A DNA stretch of 64,000 bases, from assembly GCF_907164905.1 (NCBI RefSeq), contig NZ_CAJRAF010000002.1:3547501-3611500 (forward strand), in the 5' to 3' direction. Positions within the stretch are counted from its first letter, which is position 1; every line of letters starts with the position of its first letter. Source of the stretch: Dyadobacter sp. CECT 9275 (GTDB lineage Bacteria; Bacteroidota; Bacteroidia; Cytophagales; Spirosomataceae). The notes under the pieces are model-generated. The model was given only the letters and a program-made list of their open reading frames with translations, did no database searches and was not told where the DNA came from. The position numbers and the translations under genes are program-made. Shown here piece after piece: positions 9,129-18,466 of this stretch.

Positions 9129-10637
9129 CTACGGCAGGGGATGAGTATCCTGCATACCGAATCCATTTTGTTTTTTAGAAAACCTCTGGCCTTTATTTTT
9201 TATAATCAAAAAGTAATTCCCTTCGAGCGGGATTTGCCTGGTATCAAGCTTGCTGAACTCGCCCAGGCAAGAAGAATCCGAAAGAGCATAACGTGCCGTG
9301 TCGATCCTCACGCTGAGGGAAAGCTGATGATAACGCTGAAAATAAGTATGAATATCAGCATTACTCATGAGCGAGGGGCATATCCCTAAGGTTGAGTTTT
9401 TGGGGACATAATGCATCATTTCCCTGATATTATTGGTCATTATGTCCGGCGCGGGGTGCCTTATTTTATTGATCATCACTCCCCAGCAAATGACAGTTGC
9501 GCTCACAATCATTAAGGTGCTGATTTTGTGGCTAAACTGCAACAGAACTTTCACCCTCCCGGCCGCCAGTCCCGCAAACATCAACGCCAGAAATGGTACA
9601 GCGGGAATCAGATAGTGATGGTACTGCTTAACACTCACCAGCATAGGCGCAATACCTGAGCATGCCACCATAAGGCAAACCAGCACCATATTTTTGGAAT
9701 CAGAAGATAACGGTGCTTTTATCCTGGCTAAAAAAGTAAACAGATATAGGGCCGCTATCCCTGCCACGTGCGGGAGAATACTTATTTTAAGCTGCGTAAG
9801 CAGGTAAAAATGTGCAGTCCAGTCATTACTTGCCCTTTCCCTTTTCTGAAGCAGAGCCTGTACAATTTGCCCGTTAAAATATTTGGAAAGAAAAACACGG
9901 GCGGGGTCATAGGTCAGCAGCAATGCCAGCGGAACCGCAAAGGAGGCCAGGAGTATCGCCGTTGCGCTGATGAAAGTGGAAAAACTTTTCCTTGGTTGAA
10001 ACAACAGATATATCCCCGAAAATGCCAGGGGATAGAGCCCCACCGGGCCCTTGGTTAAAACAGCAAGAAAAATACTGATACCCGCCAGCACCAGGAACAA
10101 ATTTCTTGTACCGAACTTGACATCCTCCGAAAGAGCTTTCAGCTGAAAATAACAGGATAACAAACAAAATACTGCCATGGTACTGTCCAGGAAATGATTG
10201 GGTATTGCATACCATACAATCAGCATGGAATACCAGCAAAGAACCGGTAACCAGGATTGCGCCCGAATATCTTTGTCCGTAAAGAATTTTTTCCAGATAG
10301 CAGCGATCAGCACCACAGAGGCTATTAGTACCAGGAGATTGTAAATATTCTCAACTGCCGTACTATCTCCTAAAACCCTGAATAACAGAGATTCCAGACC
10401 GAATTGTAATGGCGGATGTCCATGGAAAAAGCCGTCGTTGTCGTATGGCAACCAGAAGGAATCCGCAAAATAGGGCTGCCAAAAACTCCCCTTTCCGATC
10501 GCCATGTTCCTGGCAATGGAGGCATAAGCCATTCCATCCATAAACATAGTGTCGTCCAGCGACCTCGGCAGAAAAGTAATAAGGATAAAACTAATGGTGA
10601 ACGTCCATAACAAATAGGGGATACGTTTGATATCCAT
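9129..10637 (-). CDS. ArnT/GT39-like membrane glycosyltransferase
   Basis: A 502-residue polytopic membrane protein of the GT-C fold. These enzymes transfer sugars from polyprenyl phosphate donors to lipids or proteins on the periplasmic side. After the first transmembrane helix comes the typical acidic loop (MFMDGMAYASIARNMA), matching the catalytic Asp position of the ArnT/PMT family; an HPPLQFGLES motif and about ten further helices follow. The last 120 residues are soluble. It lies upstream of dacB on the same strand. The acceptor substrate cannot be predicted. The family assignment is firm at superfamily level only. Confidence 0.8.
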   Translation of the reverse strand: MDIKRIPYLLWTFTISFILITFLPRSLDDTMFMDGMAYASIARNMAIGKGSFWQPYFADSFWLPYDNDGFFHGHPPLQFGLESLLFRVLGDSTAVENIYNLLVLIASVVLIAAIWKKFFTDKDIRAQSWLPVLCWYSMLIVWYAIPNHFLDSTMAVFCLLSCYFQLKALSEDVKFGTRNLFLVLAGISIFLAVLTKGPVGLYPLAFSGIYLLFQPRKSFSTFISATAILLASFAVPLALLLTYDPARVFLSKYFNGQIVQALLQKRERASNDWTAHFYLLTQLKISILPHVAGIAALYLFTFLARIKAPLSSDSKNMVLVCLMVACSGIAPMLVSVKQYHHYLIPAVPFLALMFAGLAAGRVKVLLQFSHKISTLMIVSATVICWGVMINKIRHPAPDIMTNNIREMMHYVPKNSTLGICPSLMSNADIHTYFQRYHQLSLSVRIDTARYALSDSSCLGEFSKLDTRQIPLEGNYFLIIKNKGQRFSKKQNGFGMQDTHPLP

Positions 10638-10809
10638 AGAGGTACAATGCTTACAGGGATGGGAGTGAGGCTATTATCAAAGTTGAAATTATATTAAATA
10701 CTGCGGAACGTCACACCGTTTGATAGGTTTTCCCTTAAAGATATGTTTTCTTCCGATTACAAATGAAAGGATTTAACCCTTAATTTGCTTTGTCAACATC
10801 CAAACTCCT

Positions 10810-12720
10810 ATGAGTAGCCCGGAGTATATCCTTAAGCAATACTGGAATCACGACTTTTTCAGGCCGGTACAGAAAGAAGCCATACTGTCTGTGCTGGATG
10901 GAAATGATACACTTTTGCTTTTACCAACCGGAGGGGGAAAATCAGTCTGTTTTCAGGTACCGGTTTTAATGATGGAGGGGGTATGCATTGTGGTAACACC
11001 GTTGGTCGCGCTTATGAAAGATCAGGTGGAACAGCTCAAACGCCGTCATATTTCCGCCGCAGCAATCCATTCCGGGATGAACAAGCATGAAATCGATATA
11101 ACACTTGATAATTGCATTCACGGAAATACCCGCTTTTTATACGTTTCGCCGGAGCGCCTGCGTACGGACATTATGATCGAGCGCGTAAAACAAATGAACG
11201 TTTGCCTGCTGGCGGTGGACGAAGCACATTGCATTTCAGCATGGGGGTATGACTTCCGCCCGTCCTATCTGATGATCGCCGATTTCCGGCTGCTGATCCC
11301 CAAAGTACCCGTGATGGCTTTAACCGCAACCGCAACAGAGGCCGTCCGCAAGGATATTATTGACAAACTTCAGATGAAGTCCGTGCGGGTTTTTAAGCAG
11401 TCGTTTGCGCGGGCAAACCTGTCTTATTCCGTATTTGAGGAAGAAAACAAGGAACGAAAGCTGCTTCAGATTCTGAAAAATGTCCGGGGAACTTCCATCG
11501 TGTATGTAAAAACACGAAAACGGACCAAAGACCTCGCCCAGTGGCTGAGCAAACAAGGCGTAACTGCTCAGAACTACCATGCCGGGCTCACTTTCAAAGA
11601 CCGGTCGGACAGGCAGAATGCCTGGATCAAAAATCAGGTACGCGTGGTGGTGGCTACCAATGCTTTCGGGATGGGAATTGATAAGCCCGATGTTCGCAGT
11701 GTAATCCATTTTGACCTCCCCGAAAGTCTGGAAGCATATTATCAGGAAGCTGGCAGAGCAGGCCGGGATATGAAAAAAGCTTATGCCGTTGCACTGTTTA
11801 ATCAGATAGATCTGGAAGAATTGACAGCAAGTGTTGAAAGGAAATATCCGGCTACCGAATTTTTGAAACGGGTATATCAGGCATTGGCCAATTATTATAA
11901 AATTCCCACAGGAAGCGGAGAATTTGCGAGCTTTGACTTTGATATACAACAGTTTACCGGAACCTTTGGCCTACCTGTCAGTGATACACACCATGCTTTG
12001 AAACTGTTGGAAGAAGAGGGCTTTGTACAGTTAAGCGAAAATTTCAGCGACCCTTCCAAGCTGATGCTCCTGGTTGACAACCGGCAATTATACGACTTTC
12101 AGATACGTTATCCTGAGCTGGATACGTTTATCAAAGTGATTCTCAGAATATATGGCGGAGAACTTTTTTCAGAGTATGTCAGGATCTCGGAAAGTGAGCT
12201 GGCACAGATCTATTACGCACCATTGGCAGAAGTAATCAGCAAGCTGAATTTTTTGAAAGAACGTGAGATTGCGGACTATGAACCCCGCCGGGACAAACCG
12301 CAACTTACTTTTATGACACCGCGTTATGACGCAACCCTACTTCCGTTGAATATTCACGAAATAGACAAAAGAAAGGAAAGGGACAGGCAAAAGGCGCGGT
12401 CGGTAGTTCAATATGCTGCAAATGATAACCGCTGCCGCACTTTGATGCTGCTGGAGTATTTCAATGAGTTTGATGCCAGTGAATGCGGGGTCTGTGACAA
12501 CTGCCTGAAAAAGAAAAAAGAAAAAATGGCCGTGCAAGATAGCCTCTCCGAAGAAATTCTTTTATTTCTGGCCCGGAACGGACCGCAGGATCCGCGGATA
12601 CTAAGCCAAATGTTTGAGAGCATTACCGAACGGGTTTTCCTCCTGGCCCTCAGACCGTTAATTGAAAACGAGCGGATTACTTACAATGCAGAAGGAAATT
12701 TGACTTTAAACGAACGTTAG
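10810..12720 (+). CDS. recQ: RecQ-family ATP-dependent DNA helicase
   Basis: 3'-5' superfamily 2 helicase for recombination and repair of stalled forks. Walker A is LPTGGGKS (residues 38-45), the DEAH box is at 137-140 followed by CISAWGYDFRPSY, and the helicase C-terminal domain shows ATNAFGMGIDKPDVR and QEAGRAGRD. A zinc-binding module with Cys residues (CGVCDNC) lies near residues 540-562. At 636 residues it has the RecQ-C-terminal region but no clear HRDC domain, a short form common in Bacteroidota. The ATG follows an A+T-rich intergenic region. The next gene starts 5 bases after the stop, so the two are probably co-transcribed. Confidence 0.95.
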   Translation: MSSPEYILKQYWNHDFFRPVQKEAILSVLDGNDTLLLLPTGGGKSVCFQVPVLMMEGVCIVVTPLVALMKDQVEQLKRRHISAAAIHSGMNKHEIDITLDNCIHGNTRFLYVSPERLRTDIMIERVKQMNVCLLAVDEAHCISAWGYDFRPSYLMIADFRLLIPKVPVMALTATATEAVRKDIIDKLQMKSVRVFKQSFARANLSYSVFEEENKERKLLQILKNVRGTSIVYVKTRKRTKDLAQWLSKQGVTAQNYHAGLTFKDRSDRQNAWIKNQVRVVVATNAFGMGIDKPDVRSVIHFDLPESLEAYYQEAGRAGRDMKKAYAVALFNQIDLEELTASVERKYPATEFLKRVYQALANYYKIPTGSGEFASFDFDIQQFTGTFGLPVSDTHHALKLLEEEGFVQLSENFSDPSKLMLLVDNRQLYDFQIRYPELDTFIKVILRIYGGELFSEYVRISESELAQIYYAPLAEVISKLNFLKEREIADYEPRRDKPQLTFMTPRYDATLLPLNIHEIDKRKERDRQKARSVVQYAANDNRCRTLMLLEYFNEFDASECGVCDNCLKKKKEKMAVQDSLSEEILLFLARNGPQDPRILSQMFESITERVFLLALRPLIENERITYNAEGNLTLNER

Positions 12721-12725
12721 CCATT

Positions 12726-14150
12726 TTGAAAAACAGAATTTATCCTTTTTCCATTCTTTTTTTACTATTCGGCTGGTCGGCCGGGGCACAGCAAATCCCT
12801 GGGCTTCAGAGCAGCAATTACGGAGGGCTGTACCGGGCCACCTACAATCCCTCGGTACTGGGAGGTTCCAAATATAAATTTCAGGTCAATATTGGCGCGT
12901 TGGGCGGTAGTATCAACTACAGGTACTTCGTATTTCTGGGCAAGAATTCCCTGTTATATCCTCTGCTTGTCCCACACTCAACGAAGGAACTTTATGGACG
13001 CTCCAGAACCATGGGGTCACTGATTGAGCAGGATCCGGTATACCTGGTGAGTGAAATCAGGTGGCCGTCGGTTATGTTTTCTCTTGGCAAATACCAGGGA
13101 CTGGCCATTCAGTTCCGTTCCAGGGGGATCGTGCAGGGGCACAACATTCCCGACCCCGTCCGCAATCTGTACTTCCGGAGGCTGGATACCGGCAGCACAC
13201 CGGCCATATCCGGCAGCTGGGGAAATTTCAATCTTGTTCAGCAAAGTTTTTCAGAAATGAGTGTATCCTACGGGGTTCAGCTGCTGGACCTCGACAACCA
13301 TAAATTGCGCGCAGGCGTGACTGCGAGGAGGGTTTTTGGAGCCCGAATATCCTATCTCAACGGTAACGCTGGTGATTTTGCCATCCGGGATAAGGCAGGT
13401 GCAGCGGAAACCAGTGAACTGGTCATAAACGATTTTGCTTATGAAAGTGGTTACAGCCAGGTACATCAGTCATTAAGTATTGGTAATTTATTCGATTCCG
13501 GACAATATGGTGCCGGCTGGGGGTATGACCTTGGTGCAACGTATGAATTCGGATCTTTCTGGGCCAATGAAAAAGAAAAATTTGATGATAACCCGCAATA
13601 CATTTTGCGACTCGCGGCCTCTTTAACTGATATTGGTTCTATACATTATAAAACTGATAAAAGCAGGGTCATGACGGGAACATCCCCGGAGACGGTCATC
13701 GGCCAGCAGCAACTTGAACAAATCAGCGATAAAGGAGCGGAAGGTTTTATGGAGATTTTACCCGCACAAAATGAAGGTGTTTTCCAAAAGAAAGTCCACC
13801 TGCCACAAGCATTTCACCTCGAAGCTGACATTCAGCTCATAAAAGGTTTCTTTTTAAACCTGGCGCAAACCAAAAGACATCTGGCCCGGAAACAGGAATT
13901 TTTGGATGTATACCAGCCGGAATCCTTTACACTGACGCCCCGGTTTGAGGATGAAGATTCGGACTTTGCGTTTCCTATCTCATTCATAAAGGGCAACAAA
14001 CGCCCCGTCATAGGAGCCATGGCGCATTTTGGTCCCGTTTTCTTGGGTTTCAGCAATCTCGGAGGGCTAATCAAGAAATCAGGAGCAAGAGGAAGTATGG
14101 TATATATTGGGGTTTCGGCCTGGAAATTGCAGCGCAAAGCCGATAAATAA
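12726..14150 (+). CDS. DUF5723 family outer-membrane protein
   Basis: A 474-residue exported protein, probably an outer-membrane beta-barrel. It starts at TTG, 5 bases after recQ, which gives a signal peptide (hydrophobic ILFLLFGWSAG, cleavage at AQQ). The mature N-terminus has the SNYGGLYRATYNPS pattern that I associate with DUF5723 proteins of Bacteroidota, and much of the sequence alternates polar and hydrophobic residues with Gly and aromatic residues, as in barrel strands. No catalytic motif is seen. The function is unknown, and the link with recQ is probably only transcriptional. The family call is from memory and moderately sure. Confidence 0.72.
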   Translation: MKNRIYPFSILFLLFGWSAGAQQIPGLQSSNYGGLYRATYNPSVLGGSKYKFQVNIGALGGSINYRYFVFLGKNSLLYPLLVPHSTKELYGRSRTMGSLIEQDPVYLVSEIRWPSVMFSLGKYQGLAIQFRSRGIVQGHNIPDPVRNLYFRRLDTGSTPAISGSWGNFNLVQQSFSEMSVSYGVQLLDLDNHKLRAGVTARRVFGARISYLNGNAGDFAIRDKAGAAETSELVINDFAYESGYSQVHQSLSIGNLFDSGQYGAGWGYDLGATYEFGSFWANEKEKFDDNPQYILRLAASLTDIGSIHYKTDKSRVMTGTSPETVIGQQQLEQISDKGAEGFMEILPAQNEGVFQKKVHLPQAFHLEADIQLIKGFFLNLAQTKRHLARKQEFLDVYQPESFTLTPRFEDEDSDFAFPISFIKGNKRPVIGAMAHFGPVFLGFSNLGGLIKKSGARGSMVYIGVSAWKLQRKADK

Positions 14151-14174
14151 TTCTGTAATGTGTGGTGGCCTGGC

Positions 14175-14483
14175 TTATCGTTTTTTCCGTCTGAAAAGCC
14201 CTCCGATACGTTCCATCATTCTTTTTTCAAAAGCCCAAAAAAAAGAAAATTTACCCCAAACCCACCCCCAGGCCAGTAATATGGCCTGATACAAAGGAAG
14301 GATAATGAGGATGTTGACAGACCAGCGTAACCAGGAAGGGGAGGTTTCCGTAAGCCCGGCCAGCTGAAAAATCCCTCTTTTTACATACAGAACCGAAAAG
14401 CCGGTACAAGCAAAAACAATCAGAATGACCAACACATCCCAACCATTCCTCACTTGCCACCGCTCTTTGAGTCTTTCAATCAT
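14175..14483 (-). CDS. DUF6787-like small membrane protein
   Basis: A 102-residue protein with two transmembrane helices (about residues 14-35 and 50-75) and a very basic C-terminus (GLFRRKKR). The pattern LKERWQV, two helices, then WGKFSFFWAFEKRMMERI resembles DUF6787 proteins of Bacteroidota, whose function is unknown. I chose the ATG at 14483, 7 bases after the stop of the upstream pseudouridine synthase gene. The frame is open to 14519, but that start lies inside the neighbour. It is probably co-transcribed with that gene, and it converges with the DUF5723 gene 24 bases away. Confidence 0.7.
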   Translation of the reverse strand: MIERLKERWQVRNGWDVLVILIVFACTGFSVLYVKRGIFQLAGLTETSPSWLRWSVNILIILPLYQAILLAWGWVWGKFSFFWAFEKRMMERIGGLFRRKKR

Positions 14484-14490
14484 ATAGGCC

Positions 14491-15219
14491 TTATTCGTGC
14501 AGAAAACCCATGTTTTCAATTTTGATCTCCTCGTCGTCCAGGGATAAAAATTCTTCCCAGAATGGATTGTCCGGAACCCCCGCCCTGCAGATCATTGGCT
14601 CCTTTTTTACAGGATGCTCAAAGAAAAGCCTCCTGGCATGCAGGTTAATGCTCCCATCCGGATTCCCCTTGGGGAAACCATATTTTACATCACCCCTGAT
14701 CGGGCAGTTCATAGATGCCAGCTGAACGCGTATCTGATGCGGCCTCCCCGTAACCGGGGTAACTTCCAGCAGATGATGCTTGTTTATTTCACCTAACCAT
14801 CTGTATGACAGCTCCGCCCGTTGAGAGCCCGCCACCTCGTAGTCGTAGGCTTTTGTCACATTGCGGGCTTCGTCTTTGACAAGCCAGTGAACAAGTTTTC
14901 CTTTTTTTTCTGCGGGCCTGTTTTTAACCACAGCCCAATAGGTTTTCTGTACATCCCGCTTCCGGAAAATTTCGTTCATGCGTTCCAGTGCTTTCGAGGT
15001 ACGGGCAAATACGACAAGCCCGCTCACGGGGCGGTCAAGCCGGTGAACGGTACCCAGGAAAACGGCCCCAGGTTTATTATACTCCTCCTTGATATAATCT
15101 TTTACCATATCCAACAGACATTTATCGCCTGTTACATCGCCTTGCACCAGTATACCTGGCTCCTTATTGACGATGATCAAATGGTTGTCTTCGTAAACTA
15201 CTCTGAATGGTCTGCCCAT
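14491..15219 (-). CDS. RluA-family RNA pseudouridine synthase
   Basis: A 242-residue enzyme that isomerises specific uridines in rRNA or tRNA to pseudouridine. The catalytic motif HRLDRPVSG (Asp in RLD) lies near residue 60 and the family's GRPHQIRVQLA motif near residue 158. There is no N-terminal S4 domain, so it resembles the compact TruC/RluA-like group. Which uridine it modifies cannot be predicted. The DUF6787 gene follows at once; panB lies upstream on the same strand with a 50-base gap containing a GC-rich inverted repeat without a T run, so the three genes could be read together. Confidence 0.92.
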   Translation of the reverse strand: MGRPFRVVYEDNHLIIVNKEPGILVQGDVTGDKCLLDMVKDYIKEEYNKPGAVFLGTVHRLDRPVSGLVVFARTSKALERMNEIFRKRDVQKTYWAVVKNRPAEKKGKLVHWLVKDEARNVTKAYDYEVAGSQRAELSYRWLGEINKHHLLEVTPVTGRPHQIRVQLASMNCPIRGDVKYGFPKGNPDGSINLHARRLFFEHPVKKEPMICRAGVPDNPFWEEFLSLDDEEIKIENMGFLHE

Positions 15220-15269
15220 AATCTTGTTTTTTCGCCTTCGGCCTCTTGCCGGCGGAAGGGCTGAGGTGA

Positions 15270-16088
15270 TCAGTAAGATTCCTGTTCGTTGGGAAAGGAC
15301 TTACCTTTTACGTCTTTTATATAATTGGAAATGGCGTCGTTCATGATACCGTTAAGATCAGCATAACGACGCAAAAATCTAGGCTTGAAAGCCTTGTTGA
15401 TACCCAGTAAATCGTGGATCACCAGTATCTGCCCGTCGGCGTGCGGGCCCGCCCCGATTCCCACCGTCGGGATACTGATACTCTCTGAAACTTTTTTGGT
15501 AAGCGCCGAAGGTATCTTTTCAAGAACAACGGAGAAACAGCCGACCTCTTCCAGCATCTTGGCGTCTTCCATGAGTTTTTGCGCCTCGGCCTCCTGCTTG
15601 GCTCTTACTGTGTAGGTACCAAACTTGTAGATCGACTGAGGCGTAAGGCCCAAATGCCCCATTACAGGTACTCCCGCGCTTAATATACGGGTAACCGAAT
15701 CTTTGATTTCCAGTCCTCCTTCCAGTTTTACCGCATGAGCACCGGATTCCTTCATGATCCGGATCGCCGAGCTGAGCGCTTCTCTTGAATTTCCCTGATA
15801 GGAACCAAAAGGCAAATCCACCACTACCAGGGCGCGCTTCACTGCCCTTACCACGGACGTCGCATGATAAATCATCTGGTCAATGGTAATGGGTAAAGTA
15901 GTCTCATGACCCGCCATTACATTGGAGGCGGAATCTCCCACCAGAATGAGCTCTACACCGGCAGCATCCACGATACCCGCCATGGAATAATCATATGCAG
16001 TAAGACAGGAAATTTTCTCACCTCTGATTTTCATTTCCTGAATGGTGTGTGTGGTAATACGTCTAATATCAGCGCTATGTACAGACAT
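15270..16088 (-). CDS. panB: 3-methyl-2-oxobutanoate hydroxymethyltransferase
   Basis: First enzyme of pantothenate (coenzyme A) synthesis: adds a hydroxymethyl group from 5,10-methylene-tetrahydrofolate to 2-oxoisovalerate, giving ketopantoate. The 272-residue protein shows the family signatures SCLTAYDY near the N-terminus, [37 protein letters not shown] (catalytic loop) and [14 protein letters not shown]. Mg-binding Asp residues and the conserved Glu are present. I chose the ATG at 16088; a TTG 12 bases earlier would add four residues. Other pan genes are not nearby. Confidence 0.96.
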   Translation of the reverse strand: MSVHSADIRRITTHTIQEMKIRGEKISCLTAYDYSMAGIVDAAGVELILVGDSASNVMAGHETTLPITIDQMIYHATSVVRAVKRALVVVDLPFGSYQGNSREALSSAIRIMKESGAHAVKLEGGLEIKDSVTRILSAGVPVMGHLGLTPQSIYKFGTYTVRAKQEAEAQKLMEDAKMLEEVGCFSVVLEKIPSALTKKVSESISIPTVGIGAGPHADGQILVIHDLLGINKAFKPRFLRRYADLNGIMNDAISNYIKDVKGKSFPNEQESY

Positions 16089-16175
16089 GGTGGTTGGCAA
16101 TTAGCTATTCTAAAATTATTAAAACTGCGGCATCAAACGGAAATATGCTATTAAATACCGGATCGGCCCGTTACA

Positions 16176-17516
16176 TCACCTTCGGATCAGCCAGCTTTCC
16201 GGGTTAAGGCGTGAGGTGTTTTTCCATATCTGGAATTGTAATTCCGAAGTACCGTCGGTATCCGTTGCTACACGACCGATGGTTTCCCTTGCTTTCACTT
16301 TTTGCCCGGGTTTAACGGTAACTCCGTTCATTTTGGCATATACCGTCATGTAATTTCCGTGCTGTATCGCAATTACATCGCCCATTCCTGGCATTTCGGT
16401 AACATCCAGCACCACACCGTCGTACACGGACCTTACTGTTTCCCCGGCGGTGGTCTGGATATCCACGCCCAGGTTATCAATCATCACCCCCTTTAATACC
16501 GGGTGAGGTCGCTGCCCGAAATGGCCCGACACGAAACCTCTCACCGGCCAGGGCAAATGCGCCTGTGAAGCAGTAAACGAAGAAGCAAGGGTATTTTCTT
16601 CCTCATTCATTCCGCTGAAATCCACTACTGGTTCCTCCTCCTTCGGTGTTTCCTCTATTTTCGCTTCTCCCTTTTTCTCTCTTTCTGCATTTTCCCGTGC
16701 AATCCTTTCCCTTTCAGCACGCCTTTTGGCTTCTCTTTCCTCTCTTTCTTTCCTTTCCCTTTCCAGACGTTCGCGTCGTTCCCTTTCCGCAATACGTCTG
16801 ATATTGGCCTCCAGCAAGTCGGTCGCTCTTTTGTTTTCAGCAATCTGTTTGCGAAGTTCGCTTTCCTTCTGGGACAATTCCTGGATAACCGTATTTTGCT
16901 TGACCTTCAGGTCTTCCAATTTAGTGTTTTCAGTCACCCTGGTTTCCAGTACGTTCTGCTGCTGTTTTTTCTTGGACGTGATCCGCTGCCGTTCCGCGCG
17001 CAGCTGTGCTTCCAGGATTTCCATTTCCTTCACCTGGCCCTGCCGGGCTTCGGTATATTGTTTAAGGTACTTATAGCGTAGCACGAACTGGTTAAAAGTG
17101 CCGGACGAAAAAAGGAATACCAATTGATTGAGATAGGTATTTCTTTTAGCAGCTTCATAAATCATGTGCCCATATTCCACTTTCAGCTTGCTGAGACTTT
17201 GGGCCAGTTCCTTTTGTTTCTTTTCTAAAACCGTTAATTCCTTATCCAGCAGGGAGAGGTCGTCAGAAAGCAGGTCTATCTGGCGTTTCTGGTTATTGAT
17301 TTGCTGATTAAGCGCTTTTAATTGCCCGAGGTTAACATTCTTTTGAGTTGAAGTCTGTTTCAGAATGTTCTGAATTTCCCTCATTTTACTCTGGTTCTCG
17401 CTCTTTTCGCGTTCCAGCTGTTCACGGCTTTTCTGTGCCGATGCGTTCAATGCCGCACAACAGATAACTGTGATGATCAGGATGAAACTTCTGAAATACG
17501 ATTTATAAAGGGGCAT
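16176..17516 (-). CDS. EnvC-like murein hydrolase activator (coiled coil plus degenerate LytM/M23)
   Basis: A 446-residue exported protein: signal peptide (cleavage near ASAQ), a long coiled coil of Lys/Glu/Gln-rich heptads (about residues 25-290, including a highly charged REREE/ERKER stretch) and a C-terminal LytM domain (about 335-446). The LytM metal ligands are lost: the usual HxGxD reads NLGVD, the YAH motif reads YAK, and the final HxH reads ELQ. This is the state known for EnvC and NlpD, which activate amidases rather than cut murein. The start is the ATG at 17516; a TTG 21 bases earlier is in frame. It lies downstream of the TPR and DUF4292 genes on the same strand. Confidence 0.88.
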   Translation of the reverse strand: MPLYKSYFRSFILIITVICCAALNASAQKSREQLEREKSENQSKMREIQNILKQTSTQKNVNLGQLKALNQQINNQKRQIDLLSDDLSLLDKELTVLEKKQKELAQSLSKLKVEYGHMIYEAAKRNTYLNQLVFLFSSGTFNQFVLRYKYLKQYTEARQGQVKEMEILEAQLRAERQRITSKKKQQQNVLETRVTENTKLEDLKVKQNTVIQELSQKESELRKQIAENKRATDLLEANIRRIAERERRERLERERKEREEREAKRRAERERIARENAEREKKGEAKIEETPKEEEPVVDFSGMNEEENTLASSFTASQAHLPWPVRGFVSGHFGQRPHPVLKGVMIDNLGVDIQTTAGETVRSVYDGVVLDVTEMPGMGDVIAIQHGNYMTVYAKMNGVTVKPGQKVKARETIGRVATDTDGTSELQFQIWKNTSRLNPESWLIRR

Positions 17517-17555
17517 ATTTATAATTCTTGCGACCAAAATACCTTAAATGGCTGG

Positions 17556-17563
17556 CAAAGTTA
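17556..17563 (-). promoter_or_regulatory. Candidate -7 element of the EnvC-like gene
   Basis: Minus-strand TAACTTTG followed by C fits the Bacteroidota -7 element. It lies 40 bases before the ATG in the 95-base gap after the DUF4292 gene. No clear -33 element. Confidence 0.4.
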
Positions 17564-17611
17564 CGCAGACTTAGCCTTTTTGCCCCTATTATCCGGCAGA
17601 CAATCTGTATT

Positions 17612-18466
17612 TTACCTTTTCCGGGTATAACTTGAGGGTATAGTGAATGGAAATCCCGGGCTCTCTTTAGTTATTTCCACCTTATTATGTTTAATATTCA
17701 CATTGGTCTGATAGAATTGCTGGTCCTTTTGAGATTTTACGTCCAGTTTCAAACTACTTACAAAAGGGAATATAAGATTATTTACCGATTTAAAATCCTC
17801 ATAATCAAGCGAGAATGTATTATTTGTAGGAATTTCAACTGATCTGAGGCGTGTCAGTTTCAGGTTGTTTTCCGAGATGTAATTATCCGTTGTTATCCTT
17901 TCGCCCTGCTGTTTCAGCACAAAGAATTCGTTCTCTTTGGTCACCATATTTCCGGCTTCCTGCGGAAACGGAAGATTCCCGATAATAACCGACTGAAGCA
18001 AATCGAAATTCAGTTCGAAATTGTAACGCTTGCTCAGTTCACGATAGTCAAAAACAAAAAACTCTTTGTGAAATTTATCTACAAACGAAATGGAGTCACG
18101 CGTAATCAGCCCTCTGGCCACCTCAAATCCTACGCCGGTAACGGATATCCAGATCAGGCTGTCCTTCCGTATACGCATATTGACATTTACGTTATCCAGG
18201 TCCTGATTTTTAGTTTTCAACGAAAACCTGGATTTGGTGGTCAGGTAGTCAAAATCTACCTCAGCTATGTTCAAAGGGGTGTTTATGATCTCTGCTGAGT
18301 CAGGTGTAGCCGCAAGCGTATCTGTCTTCTCAGGAATATGCACTGCCGAAACCGAAACTGTATCCGTGCCCGTATCTGTGGTTTTCTTGGAAATACGCTG
18401 TTTGTGACAGGACGAAAGCCCCAATAACCCCATGGCCAGAAGCCATATCCATTGTTTATTGTTCAT
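17612..18466 (-). CDS. DUF4292 family lipoprotein
   Basis: A 284-residue lipoprotein (signal with LGLSSC, Cys20) followed by a Thr/Asp-rich linker to about residue 65. The body (SRFSLKTKNQDLDNVNVNMRIRKDSLIWISVTG, split by strands) matches DUF4292 of Bacteroidota, whose predicted fold resembles the LolA/LolB lipoprotein-binding half barrel. A role in lipoprotein or lipid handling at the envelope is therefore possible but unproven. The start overlaps the end of the TPR gene by 11 bases, a sign of translational coupling. The order TPR, DUF4292, EnvC-like is one I have seen repeatedly in Bacteroidota. Confidence 0.85.
   Translation of the reverse strand: MNNKQWIWLLAMGLLGLSSCHKQRISKKTTDTGTDTVSVSAVHIPEKTDTLAATPDSAEIINTPLNIAEVDFDYLTTKSRFSLKTKNQDLDNVNVNMRIRKDSLIWISVTGVGFEVARGLITRDSISFVDKFHKEFFVFDYRELSKRYNFELNFDLLQSVIIGNLPFPQEAGNMVTKENEFFVLKQQGERITTDNYISENNLKLTRLRSVEIPTNNTFSLDYEDFKSVNNLIFPFVSSLKLDVKSQKDQQFYQTNVNIKHNKVEITKESPGFPFTIPSSYTRKR

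Noticed and set aside
15220..15269. GC-rich inverted repeat between the panB and rluA-type genes as a terminator
   Set aside because: On the coding (minus) strand it is followed by an A run, not a T run.
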